A stretch of DNA of 61,571 nucleotides from Actinomycetota bacterium. Its GTDB lineage: Bacteria > Actinomycetota > Geothermincolia > Geothermincolales > RBG-13-55-18. Positions 33,617-43,058 of the stretch are shown here, piece by piece. The notes below the pieces were generated by a model. The model was given only the letters and a program-made list of their open reading frames with translations. It was not told the DNA's origin and ran no database searches. Each line of letters opens with the position of its first letter. The stretch's first letter is position 1. The stretch spans positions 1 to 61,571 of the forward strand of contig JABLXL010000018.1 in the NCBI GenBank assembly GCA_013178005.1, in the 5' to 3' direction. Position numbers and translations under genes: made by a program.

Positions 33617-34396
33617 ATGATCATCCCTGTGGTGTTGACGGTGGCGGGTTCCGATTCCGGGGGAGGAGCAGGGATCCAGGCAGATATCAAGACATTCCAC
33701 TCCCTGGGGACGCATGGCGTATGCGCGGTCACCAGCGTCACCTCGCAGAACACCGTCTCGGTGGATTCGCGTTACGACCTTCCCGCCCGAGTGGTGGAGT
33801 CCCAGTTGGAGGCGGTGTTCGGGGACTTCGAGGTGGCGGCGGTGAAGACGGGAATGCTTGCCAACGCGGAGGTGGTGCGCGCGGTGGGGCGGACCCTGGC
33901 GCGCCACGGCGCTCCCAACCTGGTGGTCGATCCCGTCATCATCTCCTCCAGCGGCCGCCCCCTCCTCGACGAGGACGGGCCGGAGGCGATGGCGGAATGC
34001 CTGTTGCCGCTGGCGGAGTTCTTCACTCCCAACCTCCAGGAAGCCGCGGCCTTCACCGGCTTCCCGGTTAAGGATCTGGAGGGCATGCGCGAGGCGGCGC
34101 GCTCCCTGCGCGAGCTGGGGCCGCGATACGTGGTGGTAAAGGGAGGTCACCTGGGGGGAAGCGAGACGGTGGATGTCCTCTACGACGGGGAGCGCATGAC
34201 GGAGTTCAGGGGGGCGAGGATCGATACGGAGGACGACCACGGCACGGGGTGCGTGTACTCCGCCTCCCTGGCGGCTCGCCTCGCGCGCGGGGAGCCTCCC
34301 GTCGCCGCCGCGGCGGGGGCGAGGGAGGATACCCTGAGGGCGCTGAGGGGTTCCCTGCGGCTGGGGAGAGGCAGGGGGCCGGTGCATCCCTCGTGA
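33617..34396 (+). CDS. thiD: Hydroxymethylpyrimidine kinase/phosphomethylpyrimidine kinase
   Basis: Protein of 259 residues. It starts VVLTVAGSDSGGGAGIQAD and has VKTGMLANAEVV, VDPVIISSSG and the anion-hole DDHGTGCVYSA, all typical of ThiD. It phosphorylates HMP and HMP-P. Separated from thiL by a 221-bp gap with no visible terminator, it is probably the end of the operon. The usual HGTGC is present. Confidence 0.94.
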   Translation: MIIPVVLTVAGSDSGGGAGIQADIKTFHSLGTHGVCAVTSVTSQNTVSVDSRYDLPARVVESQLEAVFGDFEVAAVKTGMLANAEVVRAVGRTLARHGAPNLVVDPVIISSSGRPLLDEDGPEAMAECLLPLAEFFTPNLQEAAAFTGFPVKDLEGMREAARSLRELGPRYVVVKGGHLGGSETVDVLYDGERMTEFRGARIDTEDDHGTGCVYSASLAARLARGEPPVAAAAGAREDTLRALRGSLRLGRGRGPVHPS

Positions 34397-34427
34397 TGGC
34401 GAAGGGATGGGAGGCGCCCTTATAGAA

Positions 34428-34433
34428 TATAAT
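34428..34433 (+). promoter_or_regulatory. Possible -10 box of the lipoprotein gene
   Basis: A perfect TATAAT lies 42 bp before the ATG at 34476. No clear -35 or TGn extension accompanies it. Confidence 0.35.
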
Positions 34434-34475
34434 TACCCGAGAAGGTCCGTTTATGCGTAAAGGGAGGTAGAGGAA

Positions 34476-35066
34476 ATGAGGAAATTGATGGTGACCGTGC
34501 TCATCGCCGCGTTGTGCTTTTCCACGCTGGCATTTGTCGCCGGCTGCGGCGGTGACAAGAACAAGGACGAGGCGAAGTCCTACATGAAGAAGGGCGACGA
34601 GTACATCGACGGGGTGCAGACCATATGGGAGGGGTTGGAGGAGAAGCAGACCGAAATGGCCACCAAGGCCATCGGGGGCGACTACTCCGCCTTTACCGGG
34701 GAGGCCGGGGAGGCCCTGAAGAAGGAGTTCGAGGAAACCTTCGCCGGCATCGCCAAAGACCTCGACGCTGCCAACGAGGAATACAAGAAGATCACCGGCC
34801 TCGAGGGGGTGCAGGACTACAAGGACTACGCCGCCAAGATGATGGAGGCCATCGAGCTCATGAAGAAGCAGCTGGCCGCGGCCCAGACCCTGCTCGCCGA
34901 CCTCAGCGAGGCGCTGACCGCCCTGGCCCAGGGGCAGCAGGTGGATCTCATCAGCATGATGATGGAGAGCGAGGAGATGACCATGCTCCAGGAGCTCGGG
35001 GAAGATATCGACAAGCTGATGGAGGAGGCGGAGCAGATAAAGCTGGACAAGAAGCTGGAATCCTGA
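34476..35066 (+). CDS. Helical lipoprotein of unknown function
   Basis: Protein of 196 residues. A signal peptide ends in the lipobox FVAGC (C24), so the mature protein should be lipid-anchored outside the cell. The rest is charged, helix-forming and possibly coiled coil (residues 60-190), with repeated EE/K patterns. No domain is recognised. GGGAGG precedes the ATG. A strong terminator follows, so it is probably a single-gene unit behind the thiamine operon. Confidence 0.8.
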   Translation: MRKLMVTVLIAALCFSTLAFVAGCGGDKNKDEAKSYMKKGDEYIDGVQTIWEGLEEKQTEMATKAIGGDYSAFTGEAGEALKKEFEETFAGIAKDLDAANEEYKKITGLEGVQDYKDYAAKMMEAIELMKKQLAAAQTLLADLSEALTALAQGQQVDLISMMMESEEMTMLQELGEDIDKLMEEAEQIKLDKKLES

Positions 35067-35129
35067 GCGAGGCTTGAAGGGTTTCTGTCGGCCGCATTCG
35101 ACCCGGGGACCGAAGCACAAGGCATTGGC

Positions 35130-35163
35130 GGAGCGGGGGCGCGAGCCCCCGCTCCTTCATTTA
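35130..35163 (+). terminator. Rho-independent terminator
   Basis: GGAGCGGGGGC (35130-35140) pairs perfectly with GCCCCCGCTCC (35145-35155) around GCGA, followed by TTCATTTA. It ends the lipoprotein gene. Confidence 0.8.
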
Positions 35164-35527
35164 CCCTTCATGCGGGGATCCATCGGTTTCCTAACTGGAT
35201 CAAACCTTGCGAAAAAGCTGATTCCCAAGGAAACGTGGTTGCATGAAAGGTGCCAGAATACAGCCCAGGGAAATAAGCGGATCCGGCTGAATCGCGCGGA
35301 ACACCGTATTCGATAGAAATACCTTGGGGTAGGAAGGTCAGTCCACAAGAGAGCGAGCATCATGGAGGAGAGGGCGGGCGCGGGTGCTTGAGGCTGGACC
35401 GCTCTCTTCGCGCATCGGATGGGGAGCAGGGACGCTTGTCATGCAGGTGTCGCGAGATACGCCCCGTTCGATGGGGATCTGTGGGGCTGAAAGGACCCTC
35501 GAGTGATGGGGCAGTTGAAGTCGGCGA
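35164..35527. other. Gene-free spacer of 364 bp
   Basis: It lies between the convergent lipoprotein gene and rpmB. I see no gene, repeat or clear terminator for rpmB in it. Confidence 0.4.
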
Positions 35528-35713
35528 TTACTTGCCGACCTTGCCTGCCTTTATGCACTTGGCGCAGACGTTCAAGCGGGTGGGTCTTCCGTCCACCACC
35601 GCCCTGACCTTCTGGATGTTGGGGTTCCACCTGCGCTTGGTCTTGCGGTGTGAGTGGCTGATATTGAACCCGAATCCGGGCTTCTTGCCGCATATCTCGC
35701 ATACCTTGGACAT
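35528..35713 (-). CDS. rpmB: 50S ribosomal protein L28
   Basis: Protein of 61 residues, standard size. It starts MSKVCEICGKKPGFGFNISH and contains WNPNIQKVRAVVDGR, both diagnostic. The zinc-binding (C+) form is present: CEIC near the start and CAKC near the end. The start at 35713 is set by GGAGGAGG upstream; a longer frame from 35728 is not needed. It is transcribed alone from the promoter at 35741-35769, divergent from asp23. Confidence 0.95.
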   Translation of the reverse strand: MSKVCEICGKKPGFGFNISHSHRKTKRRWNPNIQKVRAVVDGRPTRLNVCAKCIKAGKVGK

Positions 35714-35740
35714 GATTACCTCCTCCAAACATACGGATGT

Positions 35741-35769
35741 ATGTTAACAGAAGGGGCACGCGGTTACAA
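35741..35769 (-). promoter_or_regulatory. Promoter of rpmB
   Basis: On the minus strand TTGTAA (35769-35764) and TAACAT (35746-35741) are 17 bp apart, placing the start near 35734 just ahead of the ribosome site. Confidence 0.6.
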
Positions 35770-35918
35770 TACGCCCGGTGAGGGGGGTGCCCGGAGGCCT
35801 TTTACATTTGAAACCGAATGACGTCGGTAGAGAACCACGGGGCGCGAGCCCTGGCCTGCTATGTCCTCGAAACAGATCTCTCCGGTGCTTGCGCTTGTGG
35901 TGCTGCGTCGCCGCCGGT

Positions 35919-35927
35919 TGCTATAAT
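35919..35927 (+). promoter_or_regulatory. Extended -10 promoter of asp23-fakA-recG
   Basis: TGCTATAAT combines a TGn extension with a perfect TATAAT, 34 bp before the ATG at 35962. No -35 is apparent. Confidence 0.55.
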
Positions 35928-35961
35928 CGTTCTGTTCCGGCCGGAGGGAGGAGGCTTGGCG

Positions 35962-36327
35962 ATGGTCGATTCGGAACGCGAGATAAAGAATGAGACCCTG
36001 GGAAGGATAACCATAAGCGACGACGTCCTCGCGGACCTGGCGGGGCTGACCTGCACCCGCTGTTACGGTATCGTGGGCATGGCCAGCCAGAGCTTTCACG
36101 AGGGTGTGGCGGAGCTTTTGGGGAGGGAGTCGCTGCGCAAAGGAGTGCGCCTGCACCGGCGCGACGACAAGGTCAGCTTCGACCTCTACGTCATCGTGGA
36201 GGCCGGGATCAATATCGCCGAGGTCGCGCACAACCTCATCGAGCAGGTCAAGTACATGGTGGAAAGCAGCACGGGGCTGAAGGTGGAAGAGGTGCAGGTG
36301 CACGTGCAGGGGGTCAGGGTAAACTGA
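35962..36327 (+). CDS. Asp23/Gls24 (DUF322, YloU-like) protein
   Basis: Protein of 121 residues. It shows the family pattern GRITISDDVLADLAGL, CYGIVGMA and DLYVIVEAGINIAEVA. AGGAGG lies 7 nt before the ATG. It is followed by the DAK2 gene and recG, the conserved yloU-yloV-recG order of Gram-positive bacteria. Function unclear; in Staphylococcus Asp23 is a membrane-associated envelope-stress protein. Confidence 0.92.
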   Translation: MVDSEREIKNETLGRITISDDVLADLAGLTCTRCYGIVGMASQSFHEGVAELLGRESLRKGVRLHRRDDKVSFDLYVIVEAGINIAEVAHNLIEQVKYMVESSTGLKVEEVQVHVQGVRVN

Positions 36328-36347
36328 GCGGCGGGGGCGGGCAGACG

Positions 36348-37931
36348 GTGGAGAAACTGGGCGCGGGAGACCTCGCAGGGCTGGTGGACATGTCCTTAGA
36401 GGCCCTGAGGGTCCACAAGGAAGAGATAAACGCCATGAACGTGTTCCCGGTGCCCGATGGGGATACGGGCACCAACATGTTGCTGACCATGCAGGCGGTG
36501 AGGGACGCCGTCAAAGCCACCAACCATGACAGCATGAAGGACCTGTGCCAGGCCATCTCCCGGGCTTCCCTCATGGGGGCGAGGGGAAATTCAGGCGTGG
36601 TGCTCTCCCAGATCCTCAAGGGCATGACCGAGGTGTTGGGGGAATGCGATGCCGTGGACGTGGAGGCCATGTCGCGGGCCCTTTCCCGGGGCTCGGAGGT
36701 GGCTTACCGCGCGGTGATGAAGCCGGTGGAGGGGACCATCCTCACCGTGGTGCGCGAGGCCGCGGAGGAAGGCGAGCGGATCAAGGGGGAGAGCGCCTCC
36801 CTGCGAGACTGGTTCACCGGCGTGGTCATAAAGGCCCGGGAGGCGCTGGATCACACGCCCGAGTTACTGCCGGTGCTCAAGGAAGCGGGCGTGGTCGACG
36901 CAGGCGGCAGGGGGCTGCTGGCCATCTTCGAGGGGTTCCTGGCCTATCTCAGCGGCGAGGAACTGCAGGTAATCGAGGAAGAGGTGATCCAGGCGGGCTT
37001 GCCGGGGTCGGCGGAGGTGGAGGACTACCGCTACGAGGCCCAGTTCATGCTGCACTGCAAGGACTCCCGGGCGGAACGTCTGCGGGAGGTCCTTAATACC
37101 CTGGGGGGCTCGGTGCTGGTGGTGGGAGGAGACAAGCTCTACCGGGTGCACGTACACACGGATGAGCTGGGCAAGGTCATCGAAGAGGCCTCGGCCGCGG
37201 GGCGCCTGACGGACGTGGAGATAACCGACCTCAAGCTGCAGGTCGAGGAACTCGCCGCGCCCCGTACCGGGGTGGAAGAAAAACCCATCGGGGTGGTTGC
37301 CGTGGCGGTGGGCGAGGGAATCAAGGAGATCCTGCGCTCCATGGGCGTCGACCTCATCGTGGATGGGGGCCAGAGCATGAATCCCAGCACGGCGGAGATG
37401 CTCTATGCCATAGACAGTCTGCCCCAGGACATGGTGCTGCTCATACCGAACAACAAGAACATCATCCCCGCGGCGGAGCAGACGCGGGAGCTGACCACAA
37501 AGGAAGTTACGGTGATCCCCGCCGTATCCATAGCCGAGGGCTTCGCCGCCATGGTCGCCTTCGACTCGCGAGGAGACCTGGACTCCAACAGGGAGAGGAT
37601 GACGGAGGCCTTGAGGGGCGTGAAGACGGGGGCGGTCACGGTGGCGGTGCGCGACAGCAAGATGAAGAGGAGAAAGATCAAGAAGGGCGAGTACATAGGG
37701 CTTTACCGGGGAGAGATCGTATCCGCATCGCAGGATGTGGTCGAGGCGGCCACCGAGCTCCTCGAGAGGATGGTGGAAGAGGACGACGAGATCGCGAGCG
37801 TGATAATCGGCGACGAAGCCGGCGGACAGGATCACGGCCGCATCGTCGATTTCCTGGAGGACAAGGGCCTGGAGGTTGAGGTGATAGACGGGGGACAGCC
37901 CGTTTATCACTACATCTTCGGCGTGGAATAG
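36348..37931 (+). CDS. fakA: DAK2-domain fatty acid kinase catalytic protein (FakA/YloV-like)
   Basis: Protein of 527 residues from GTG. The N-terminal DAK2 kinase domain has FPVPDGDTGTNM and GARGNSGVVLSQI; a C-terminal domain (about 310-527) has the EDD-like fold (NPSTAEMLYAID, LIPNNKNI) seen in all FakA/YloV proteins. FakA phosphorylates fatty acids presented by a FakB (DegV) protein; a DegV gene at 46004 and plsX at 44234 could complete the path to phospholipids. Second gene of the asp23-fakA-recG unit. Confidence 0.9.
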   Translation: MEKLGAGDLAGLVDMSLEALRVHKEEINAMNVFPVPDGDTGTNMLLTMQAVRDAVKATNHDSMKDLCQAISRASLMGARGNSGVVLSQILKGMTEVLGECDAVDVEAMSRALSRGSEVAYRAVMKPVEGTILTVVREAAEEGERIKGESASLRDWFTGVVIKAREALDHTPELLPVLKEAGVVDAGGRGLLAIFEGFLAYLSGEELQVIEEEVIQAGLPGSAEVEDYRYEAQFMLHCKDSRAERLREVLNTLGGSVLVVGGDKLYRVHVHTDELGKVIEEASAAGRLTDVEITDLKLQVEELAAPRTGVEEKPIGVVAVAVGEGIKEILRSMGVDLIVDGGQSMNPSTAEMLYAIDSLPQDMVLLIPNNKNIIPAAEQTRELTTKEVTVIPAVSIAEGFAAMVAFDSRGDLDSNRERMTEALRGVKTGAVTVAVRDSKMKRRKIKKGEYIGLYRGEIVSASQDVVEAATELLERMVEEDDEIASVIIGDEAGGQDHGRIVDFLEDKGLEVEVIDGGQPVYHYIFGVE

Positions 37932-37957
37932 GCGGCGGGCTTTTGCGGGAAGGCGGG

Positions 37958-40081
37958 ATGGCGGGCTCCGAGGAGAGCAGGGTCTCCACGCTGGAGACGA
38001 ACTGGAGGTCCCTGAGGAAGCCGGTGAGCGCCGTCTCGGGAATAGGCGGGGGCTTCCTGCGCGGCCTCAGGGCCATGGGCATAGAGACGGTCGAGGACCT
38101 GCTCTTCCATTTCCCCCGCCGCTATATCGACCGGCGCAAGGTGTCGCGCATCGGCGAGGTGCGAATCGGCGAGGAAGCCACCGTGCTGGGCACGGTCCGA
38201 CAGGTGGACCTCAACCGCATCTCGCGCAACCGAAGCGTGCTCAACATATCCATCTATGACGGAAGCGCGTACCTGAACCTCGTATGGTTCAACCAGCCCT
38301 ACCATGCCGACCGCCTGCAGCCTGGAGCTGAGGGGGTGTTCTCGGGCAAGGTCCAGTACCGCTTCGGCAGGTTGCAGATGGTCAACCCCGCTTACGATAT
38401 CGTGGGGGACGCCGGTGAGGTTGGGCACCGGACCGTGCACACCGGCCGCATCATACCCATCCACCCCGCCAGCCAGAAAATGAGCGCCGCCATGTTGCGC
38501 CGCCTGGTCATCCGGGCCCTGGACCAGTACGGCGACCTGCCCGACCCCCTTCCCCTGGCCCTGCGCCTGCGCCGCGGTTACCCGCACCGTGCCCTATCCC
38601 TCCGGGAGATGCATTTCCCCACTTCCCAGGGGCGACTTAACCGGGCCCGGCAGCGCATGGCATACGAGGAGCTCCTGTTGATGCAGGTTGCCCTGGCCCT
38701 GCGGCGGAGGCACATGGCGTTGGAGACGCGAGGAATACCCCACTCACCTCCGGGAGAGATGGTCGAATCGTTCATCGCCTCACTGCCCTTCCGCCTCACC
38801 GCAGCTCAGGCACGCGCCCTGGGGGAGATAGCAGCGGACATGTCCAGGCCTGCCCCCATGAACCGCCTGCTCCAGGGCGAGGTTGGATCAGGCAAGACGG
38901 TCGTGGCCCTGGCGGCCCTGCTCATCGCCTGCGAGGGCGGTTACCAGGGGGCCATGATGGCCCCCACCGAGGTCCTGGCTGAGCAGCACTACAGGAACAT
39001 ATGTTCCCTCCTGGAAAGGGCGCCGGGAGTCCGCGTGGAGCTCCTCACCGGCAACACCACCGCTGCCAGGAGGAGGGAGATGTTGGAAGCGGCTCGAAAC
39101 GGGGAGCTGGATATCCTCGTGGGCACCCACGCCCTCATCCAGGATGACGTCGAGTTCAAGCGGCTGGGGCTGGTGGTGGTGGACGAGCAGCACCGCTTCG
39201 GGCTCAGGCAGCGCATGCTCCTGAAGGAGAAGGGCGAATACCCGGACACCCTCATCATGACCGCGACCCCCATCCCCCGCACCCTCTCACTGACCCTCTA
39301 CGGCGACCTGGAGGTGTCCACCCTGGACGAGCTTCCGGCGGGAAGGTCCGGCACGCGCACGCTGGTCATCGGCCCGGAGGGCAGGGAGAAGGCCTATGCC
39401 CTCATCTCCGGGGAGCTGGAGGCGGGGAGGCAGGCTTTCGTGGTCTGCCCCCTGGTGGAGGACTCCAACGCCGTGGAGGCCAAGGCGGCGGAGAAGGAGG
39501 CCGGCGAATTGCGCAAGGTGTTCCCCCGCGCGCGCGTGGGGCTGCTGCACGGGCAGATGCCCAAGGCTCAGAAGGATATGGCGATGGAGGCCTTCCGGGC
39601 GGGGGAAGCGGACATCCTCGTCTCCACCACCGTGATCGAGGTGGGCATAGACGTACCCAATGCCACCGTGATCATGGTGGAGAACGCCGACCGCTTCGGG
39701 CTCTCGCAGCTGCACCAGTTGCGGGGACGGGTGGGAAGGGGAGAGCATCCCGCCCACGCCGTCTTCGTCTTCAACGGAGACAACGAGGAATCGCAGCGCC
39801 GCATGCGCGCCATCGCCGAGCTCTCCGACGGTTTCCGCCTGGCCGAGGCGGATCTGGAGATACGTGGCGAGGGCTCGCTGTTCGGCACGCGCCAGTCCGG
39901 CATGCCCGACCTCAGGGTGGCGCGATTGCTCCGGGACTTCCGGCTACTCGAGCAGGCGCGCGACGATGCATCGTCCCTGGTGGCTGATGACCCGCGGCTG
40001 TCGAAACCGGAGAACTCGCTGCTGCGCCTGGAGGTCGCTGAACGTTTCGGGGAGATCCTGGACTGGTTGTTCCACGCCTGA
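37958..40081 (+). CDS. recG: ATP-dependent DNA helicase RecG
   Basis: Protein of 707 residues, full length. The wedge/OB domain is followed by helicase motifs: LLQGEVGSGKTVVA (Walker A), VVVDEQHRFG (DExH box), MTATPIPRTL, VIEVGIDVPNAT, and QLRGRVGRGEH. It remodels stalled replication forks and Holliday junctions. The ATG at 37958 is preferred over TTG 37943. It ends the unit. Confidence 0.96.
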   Translation: MAGSEESRVSTLETNWRSLRKPVSAVSGIGGGFLRGLRAMGIETVEDLLFHFPRRYIDRRKVSRIGEVRIGEEATVLGTVRQVDLNRISRNRSVLNISIYDGSAYLNLVWFNQPYHADRLQPGAEGVFSGKVQYRFGRLQMVNPAYDIVGDAGEVGHRTVHTGRIIPIHPASQKMSAAMLRRLVIRALDQYGDLPDPLPLALRLRRGYPHRALSLREMHFPTSQGRLNRARQRMAYEELLLMQVALALRRRHMALETRGIPHSPPGEMVESFIASLPFRLTAAQARALGEIAADMSRPAPMNRLLQGEVGSGKTVVALAALLIACEGGYQGAMMAPTEVLAEQHYRNICSLLERAPGVRVELLTGNTTAARRREMLEAARNGELDILVGTHALIQDDVEFKRLGLVVVDEQHRFGLRQRMLLKEKGEYPDTLIMTATPIPRTLSLTLYGDLEVSTLDELPAGRSGTRTLVIGPEGREKAYALISGELEAGRQAFVVCPLVEDSNAVEAKAAEKEAGELRKVFPRARVGLLHGQMPKAQKDMAMEAFRAGEADILVSTTVIEVGIDVPNATVIMVENADRFGLSQLHQLRGRVGRGEHPAHAVFVFNGDNEESQRRMRAIAELSDGFRLAEADLEIRGEGSLFGTRQSGMPDLRVARLLRDFRLLEQARDDASSLVADDPRLSKPENSLLRLEVAERFGEILDWLFHA

Positions 40082-40214
40082 TCAGGCCGGATCACGTCCG
40101 AGGAAGCCGGGCACGAGACCGCCACGCGATCGGAGTATCCTCTGGTGGGTCCCCATCCATGGCGGGAAGCGCGCTCCAGGGAACCGGGCACAATCATCTT
40201 GGTCCGACCGTGCC

Positions 40215-40529
40215 CCAGGAAACAGGACACCTGAGAGCCAGGCTGCCGCCCGCCCCAAAATAAGGCGCCGACACACCGCCCATGGCATGAAAAGCACGGC
40301 GACACACCGGCGGTCGGAGAAGAGTTTGCCAGAACTCTCCCCAGGGAAGCGGACATCTGAGAGCCAAGGGCCGCTCACCGACACAAAGCCAGGCACCTTC
40401 TGGCCGTCCGGGGTGCCTTATTCGGCACTCGGGCCCAAACTCTCCTGAACGGCTTGCCCTTTATTCTCGTCCCCCATAATGTTTATTTTTCCCTTATTCG
40501 GCACTCGGGCCCAAACCCTCCTGAACGGC
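40215..40529. repeat. Repeat-rich intergenic region
   Basis: The gap 40082-40612 contains two repeat pairs. One: 40416-40453 and 40492-40529 share 38 bp (TTATTCGGCACTCGGGCCCA core) with one mismatch. Two: 40215-40242 and 40341-40369 share CCAGG, GGACA and CTGAGAGCCA. GACACACCG also appears twice (near 40268 and 40303). A TGCTATCAT extended -10 at 40543-40551 may drive the sortase gene. Confidence 0.7.
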
Positions 40530-40612
40530 CCTGGCCTCGCGGTGCTATCATCATGCCTGGGAGGCTAAGGCGATGCCGGAAGAGAGGGTCCCGGAAGAGG
40601 AGAAACGAGGCG

Positions 40613-41431
40613 ATGTGGTTGAGCGGTAGGACGATGGCGAAGGCGCTCCTCACAGCTTTTCTCGCGGCGTTCCTGGTGTCGGGCGCGGGGATCTCCAGCG
40701 GTGCGCGGGCGGACGGGCCCCGGCTCATGCGGGTCATGGCGCCGCCCGGAACGGGAGCGGGCAGGGATGCCGTGATAGCGCTTTCCTTCGACCGGCCCAT
40801 GGACCTGCACAGCCTGGCCGGAGCGATGTCCTTCGAGCCGCAGGTGACCTTCGCGGTGTCGGGGGAGGCGGAGGTGTTGGTGGTGCCGGTGAACCTGCTT
40901 GCCCCGGGGACCAGCTATCGTTTCCGCCTCGAGGCGGGAGGCGCGCGGGACTTGGAAGGAAGGGAACTCCATGAGGGCATGGAGGCGACGTTTCTTACCC
41001 GCGATGACGGGATGGAGATAGAGATACCCTCGTTCCCCTATGCAGGGCCAGTCATCGAGGGCTCCGAACCCCAGGCGGTCGCTAGCGTTATCGGCTTCGG
41101 GGTGGGCCACTATCCCGGCACGGGTCGTCCCGGCCGCGGGAACCTGGTGCTCATGGCCCACGCCAGCGGACTGGTCCATTTCCCTTTCAACCGCCTTTTC
41201 GATCTTGAGGAAGGTGCCGAGATACATATAACCTACGGCGGCCGCCGTTACCTGTACCGTCTCGGGCAGACCCTGGTGGTGCGCGATACCGACATGTGGA
41301 TAGTGGATCCAACCGCCCACCCCCTGCTCACCTTCTTCGTCTGTTGCGCCGGGGACGGAAGGCCTTCTCCGACCTTCCATCCGCCTTACCGCTACGTGGT
41401 CAGGGCCGAGGTGGCGGGAGCGTCTCCGTGA
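40613..41431 (+). CDS. Class E/F-like sortase with Ig-like domain
   Basis: Protein of 272 residues. A signal or anchor segment (AKALLTAFLAAFLVSGAG) is followed by an Ig-like SbsA/Big5-type domain (VIALSFDRPMD). The sortase domain has histidine in LMAHASGLVHFPFNRL, the cysteine motif LLTFFVCCA and arginine in RYVVRAEV, completing the His-Cys-Arg set. It would cut a cell-wall sorting signal and attach proteins. The start is uncertain (40613 or 40634, both short of a strong ribosome site). No sorting-signal protein is seen in the window. Confidence 0.8.
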   Translation: MWLSGRTMAKALLTAFLAAFLVSGAGISSGARADGPRLMRVMAPPGTGAGRDAVIALSFDRPMDLHSLAGAMSFEPQVTFAVSGEAEVLVVPVNLLAPGTSYRFRLEAGGARDLEGRELHEGMEATFLTRDDGMEIEIPSFPYAGPVIEGSEPQAVASVIGFGVGHYPGTGRPGRGNLVLMAHASGLVHFPFNRLFDLEEGAEIHITYGGRRYLYRLGQTLVVRDTDMWIVDPTAHPLLTFFVCCAGDGRPSPTFHPPYRYVVRAEVAGASP

Positions 41432-41469
41432 TAGGCGGCTGGTATGCGATTCAGGGACGAGGCTGAACC

Positions 41470-42069
41470 ATGAGGATCATAGCCGGGGAGGCGAAGGGCA
41501 GGCGCATAAAAGCTCCCCGCGGAGACCGCACGCGCCCCATGCGGGATTTCGTGCGCGAGGCGGTTTTCAGCATGCTGGGAGAGAAGGTGGAGGGAGCGAC
41601 GGTGCTGGACCTCTTCGCGGGAAGTGGTTCCCTGGGGCTCGAGGCGCTGAGCCGGGGAGCTTGGGAGGCGGTTTTCGTAGATCGGGGCAGCGAGCCCTGC
41701 CGCATTATTCAGGAAAATCTGGATATGCTTGGAATGTCCGGACGGGGGAGGGTGGTGAGGGCCGAGATACTCGATTACCTGCGTAAAACCGCGGGGAAGC
41801 GACCTCCCTTCAATTTGATTTTTATAGACCCACCCTATAGAATTGACTTACGATACCGGCAGGAGATGCTGAAAAGACTGGCCGTGGGAGGGTTCCTGGC
41901 GCCCTCTTCGGTGGTTATCATAGAGGCTCCACTGCGGAGCGAACCCCCGGAGCCGCCGGCGGGAGTTAGACACCTGGAAAGGCGGAAGTACGGGGAGACC
42001 GCGGTGGATGTTTATGTAAAAGAGGAAAATGCTGTAAAGGTGGAAGAGGAGGGGTCCAGCGAGCCATGA
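41470..42069 (+). CDS. rsmD: 16S rRNA (guanine(966)-N(2))-methyltransferase
   Basis: Protein of 199 residues. It starts MRIIAGEAKGRRI, with VREAVFSMLG, the SAM site LDLFAGSGSLGLEAL and catalytic DPPY. Its stop overlaps the coaD start (ATGA), and rsmD-coaD is a classic pair. A lower-GC patch near 41810-41860 falls inside but does not break the frame. Confidence 0.95.
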   Translation: MRIIAGEAKGRRIKAPRGDRTRPMRDFVREAVFSMLGEKVEGATVLDLFAGSGSLGLEALSRGAWEAVFVDRGSEPCRIIQENLDMLGMSGRGRVVRAEILDYLRKTAGKRPPFNLIFIDPPYRIDLRYRQEMLKRLAVGGFLAPSSVVIIEAPLRSEPPEPPAGVRHLERRKYGETAVDVYVKEENAVKVEEEGSSEP

Positions 42070-42575
42070 CCGTCGCCATATGTCCCGGGACCTTCGACCC
42101 CATCACCTGCGGGCACCTTGACGTCATCAGCAGGGCGCGCAGGTACTTCGAGCGCTTCATCGTCGCCGTGGCCGCCAACCCCTACAAGCGGCCCCTGTTC
42201 ACGCTGGAGGAGAGGGTGGAGCTGCTCCGCAAGGTCACCGCGGAGATGGAAAACGTGGAGGTCGCGCCCTTCGATTCCCTGCTGGTTGATTTCGCTCGCA
42301 AGGTGGGGGCGACGGTGATCGTCAAAGGCCTCCGCGCCATCAGCGACTTCGAGTACGAGTTCCAGATGGCACAGATAAACCAGGCCATGGGCGAGGAAGT
42401 GGAGACGTTCTTCGTCATGGCCAACCCCGAGTACACCTTTATCAGCTCCAGCGCGGTGCGGGAGGTGGCCTGCTACGGTGGTTCCATCGCCGGCCTGGTG
42501 CCGGAGGAGATAGAGGGGGAGTTGATGGATATGTTCGCCATGAAATTCAGTGGGTTGAAGAAAGGGGCGGTCTAG
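42066..42575 (+). CDS. coaD: Phosphopantetheine adenylyltransferase
   Basis: Protein of 169 residues. AICPGTFDPITCGHLDVI carries the TxGH-like nucleotidyl site, and the ISSSAVREVA motif is present. It performs the penultimate step of coenzyme A synthesis. The start overlaps rsmD; its stop abuts the next ATG. Confidence 0.96.
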   Translation: MTVAICPGTFDPITCGHLDVISRARRYFERFIVAVAANPYKRPLFTLEERVELLRKVTAEMENVEVAPFDSLLVDFARKVGATVIVKGLRAISDFEYEFQMAQINQAMGEEVETFFVMANPEYTFISSSAVREVACYGGSIAGLVPEEIEGELMDMFAMKFSGLKKGAV

Positions 42576-43058
42576 ATGGACGTCTTTCAACAACTGGACC
42601 GGATAGAGGACCTCATCGTTTCCAGCAAGCACGTCCCTTTCTCGTCCTCGGTCATGATCAACGAAACCGAGATCTTCGAGCTGCTGGACGAGTTCCGCAG
42701 CTCTCTTCCCGAGGAGCTCAAGCAGGCGCGCTGGATGGTGAAGGAAAAGCAGGAGCTCATGGAGGAAGCCCGCAAGGAGGCGGAGAGGATCCGTGAGGAG
42801 GCACAGGAAGAGCGCGTCCGGCTGATCGAGGAGACGGAGATCATCAAGGCGGCCCGGGCGGAGGCGGAGAGGATCGTCGAGGAGGCCCAGGCGCAGGCGA
42901 GGGAGATAAGGCTGGAGGCCGAGGACTACGCGGACGAGCGCCTGGCCAACCTCGAGGTCACTTGCTACAAGCTCCTGGAGGTAATAAAGCGGGCGAGGGA
43001 GAGGCTGCAGGGACCTCCGGAGCAGGAGGCGGAAAAAGAGGATTTCGAACTGGACTGA
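42576..43058 (+). CDS. DivIVA/SepIVA-like coiled-coil protein
   Basis: Protein of 160 residues. After a short N-terminal region (VFQQLDRIEDLI), residues 50-145 are a continuous, Glu/Arg/Ala-rich coiled coil (EARKEAERIREEAQEE). In mycobacteria a gene of this kind, sepIVA, sits directly before the DUF177-rpmF-rnc-smc-ftsY block, as here, and acts in septum and envelope growth. The name rests on synteny and coiled-coil form rather than on a diagnostic motif. Confidence 0.7.
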   Translation: MDVFQQLDRIEDLIVSSKHVPFSSSVMINETEIFELLDEFRSSLPEELKQARWMVKEKQELMEEARKEAERIREEAQEERVRLIEETEIIKAARAEAERIVEEAQAQAREIRLEAEDYADERLANLEVTCYKLLEVIKRARERLQGPPEQEAEKEDFELD

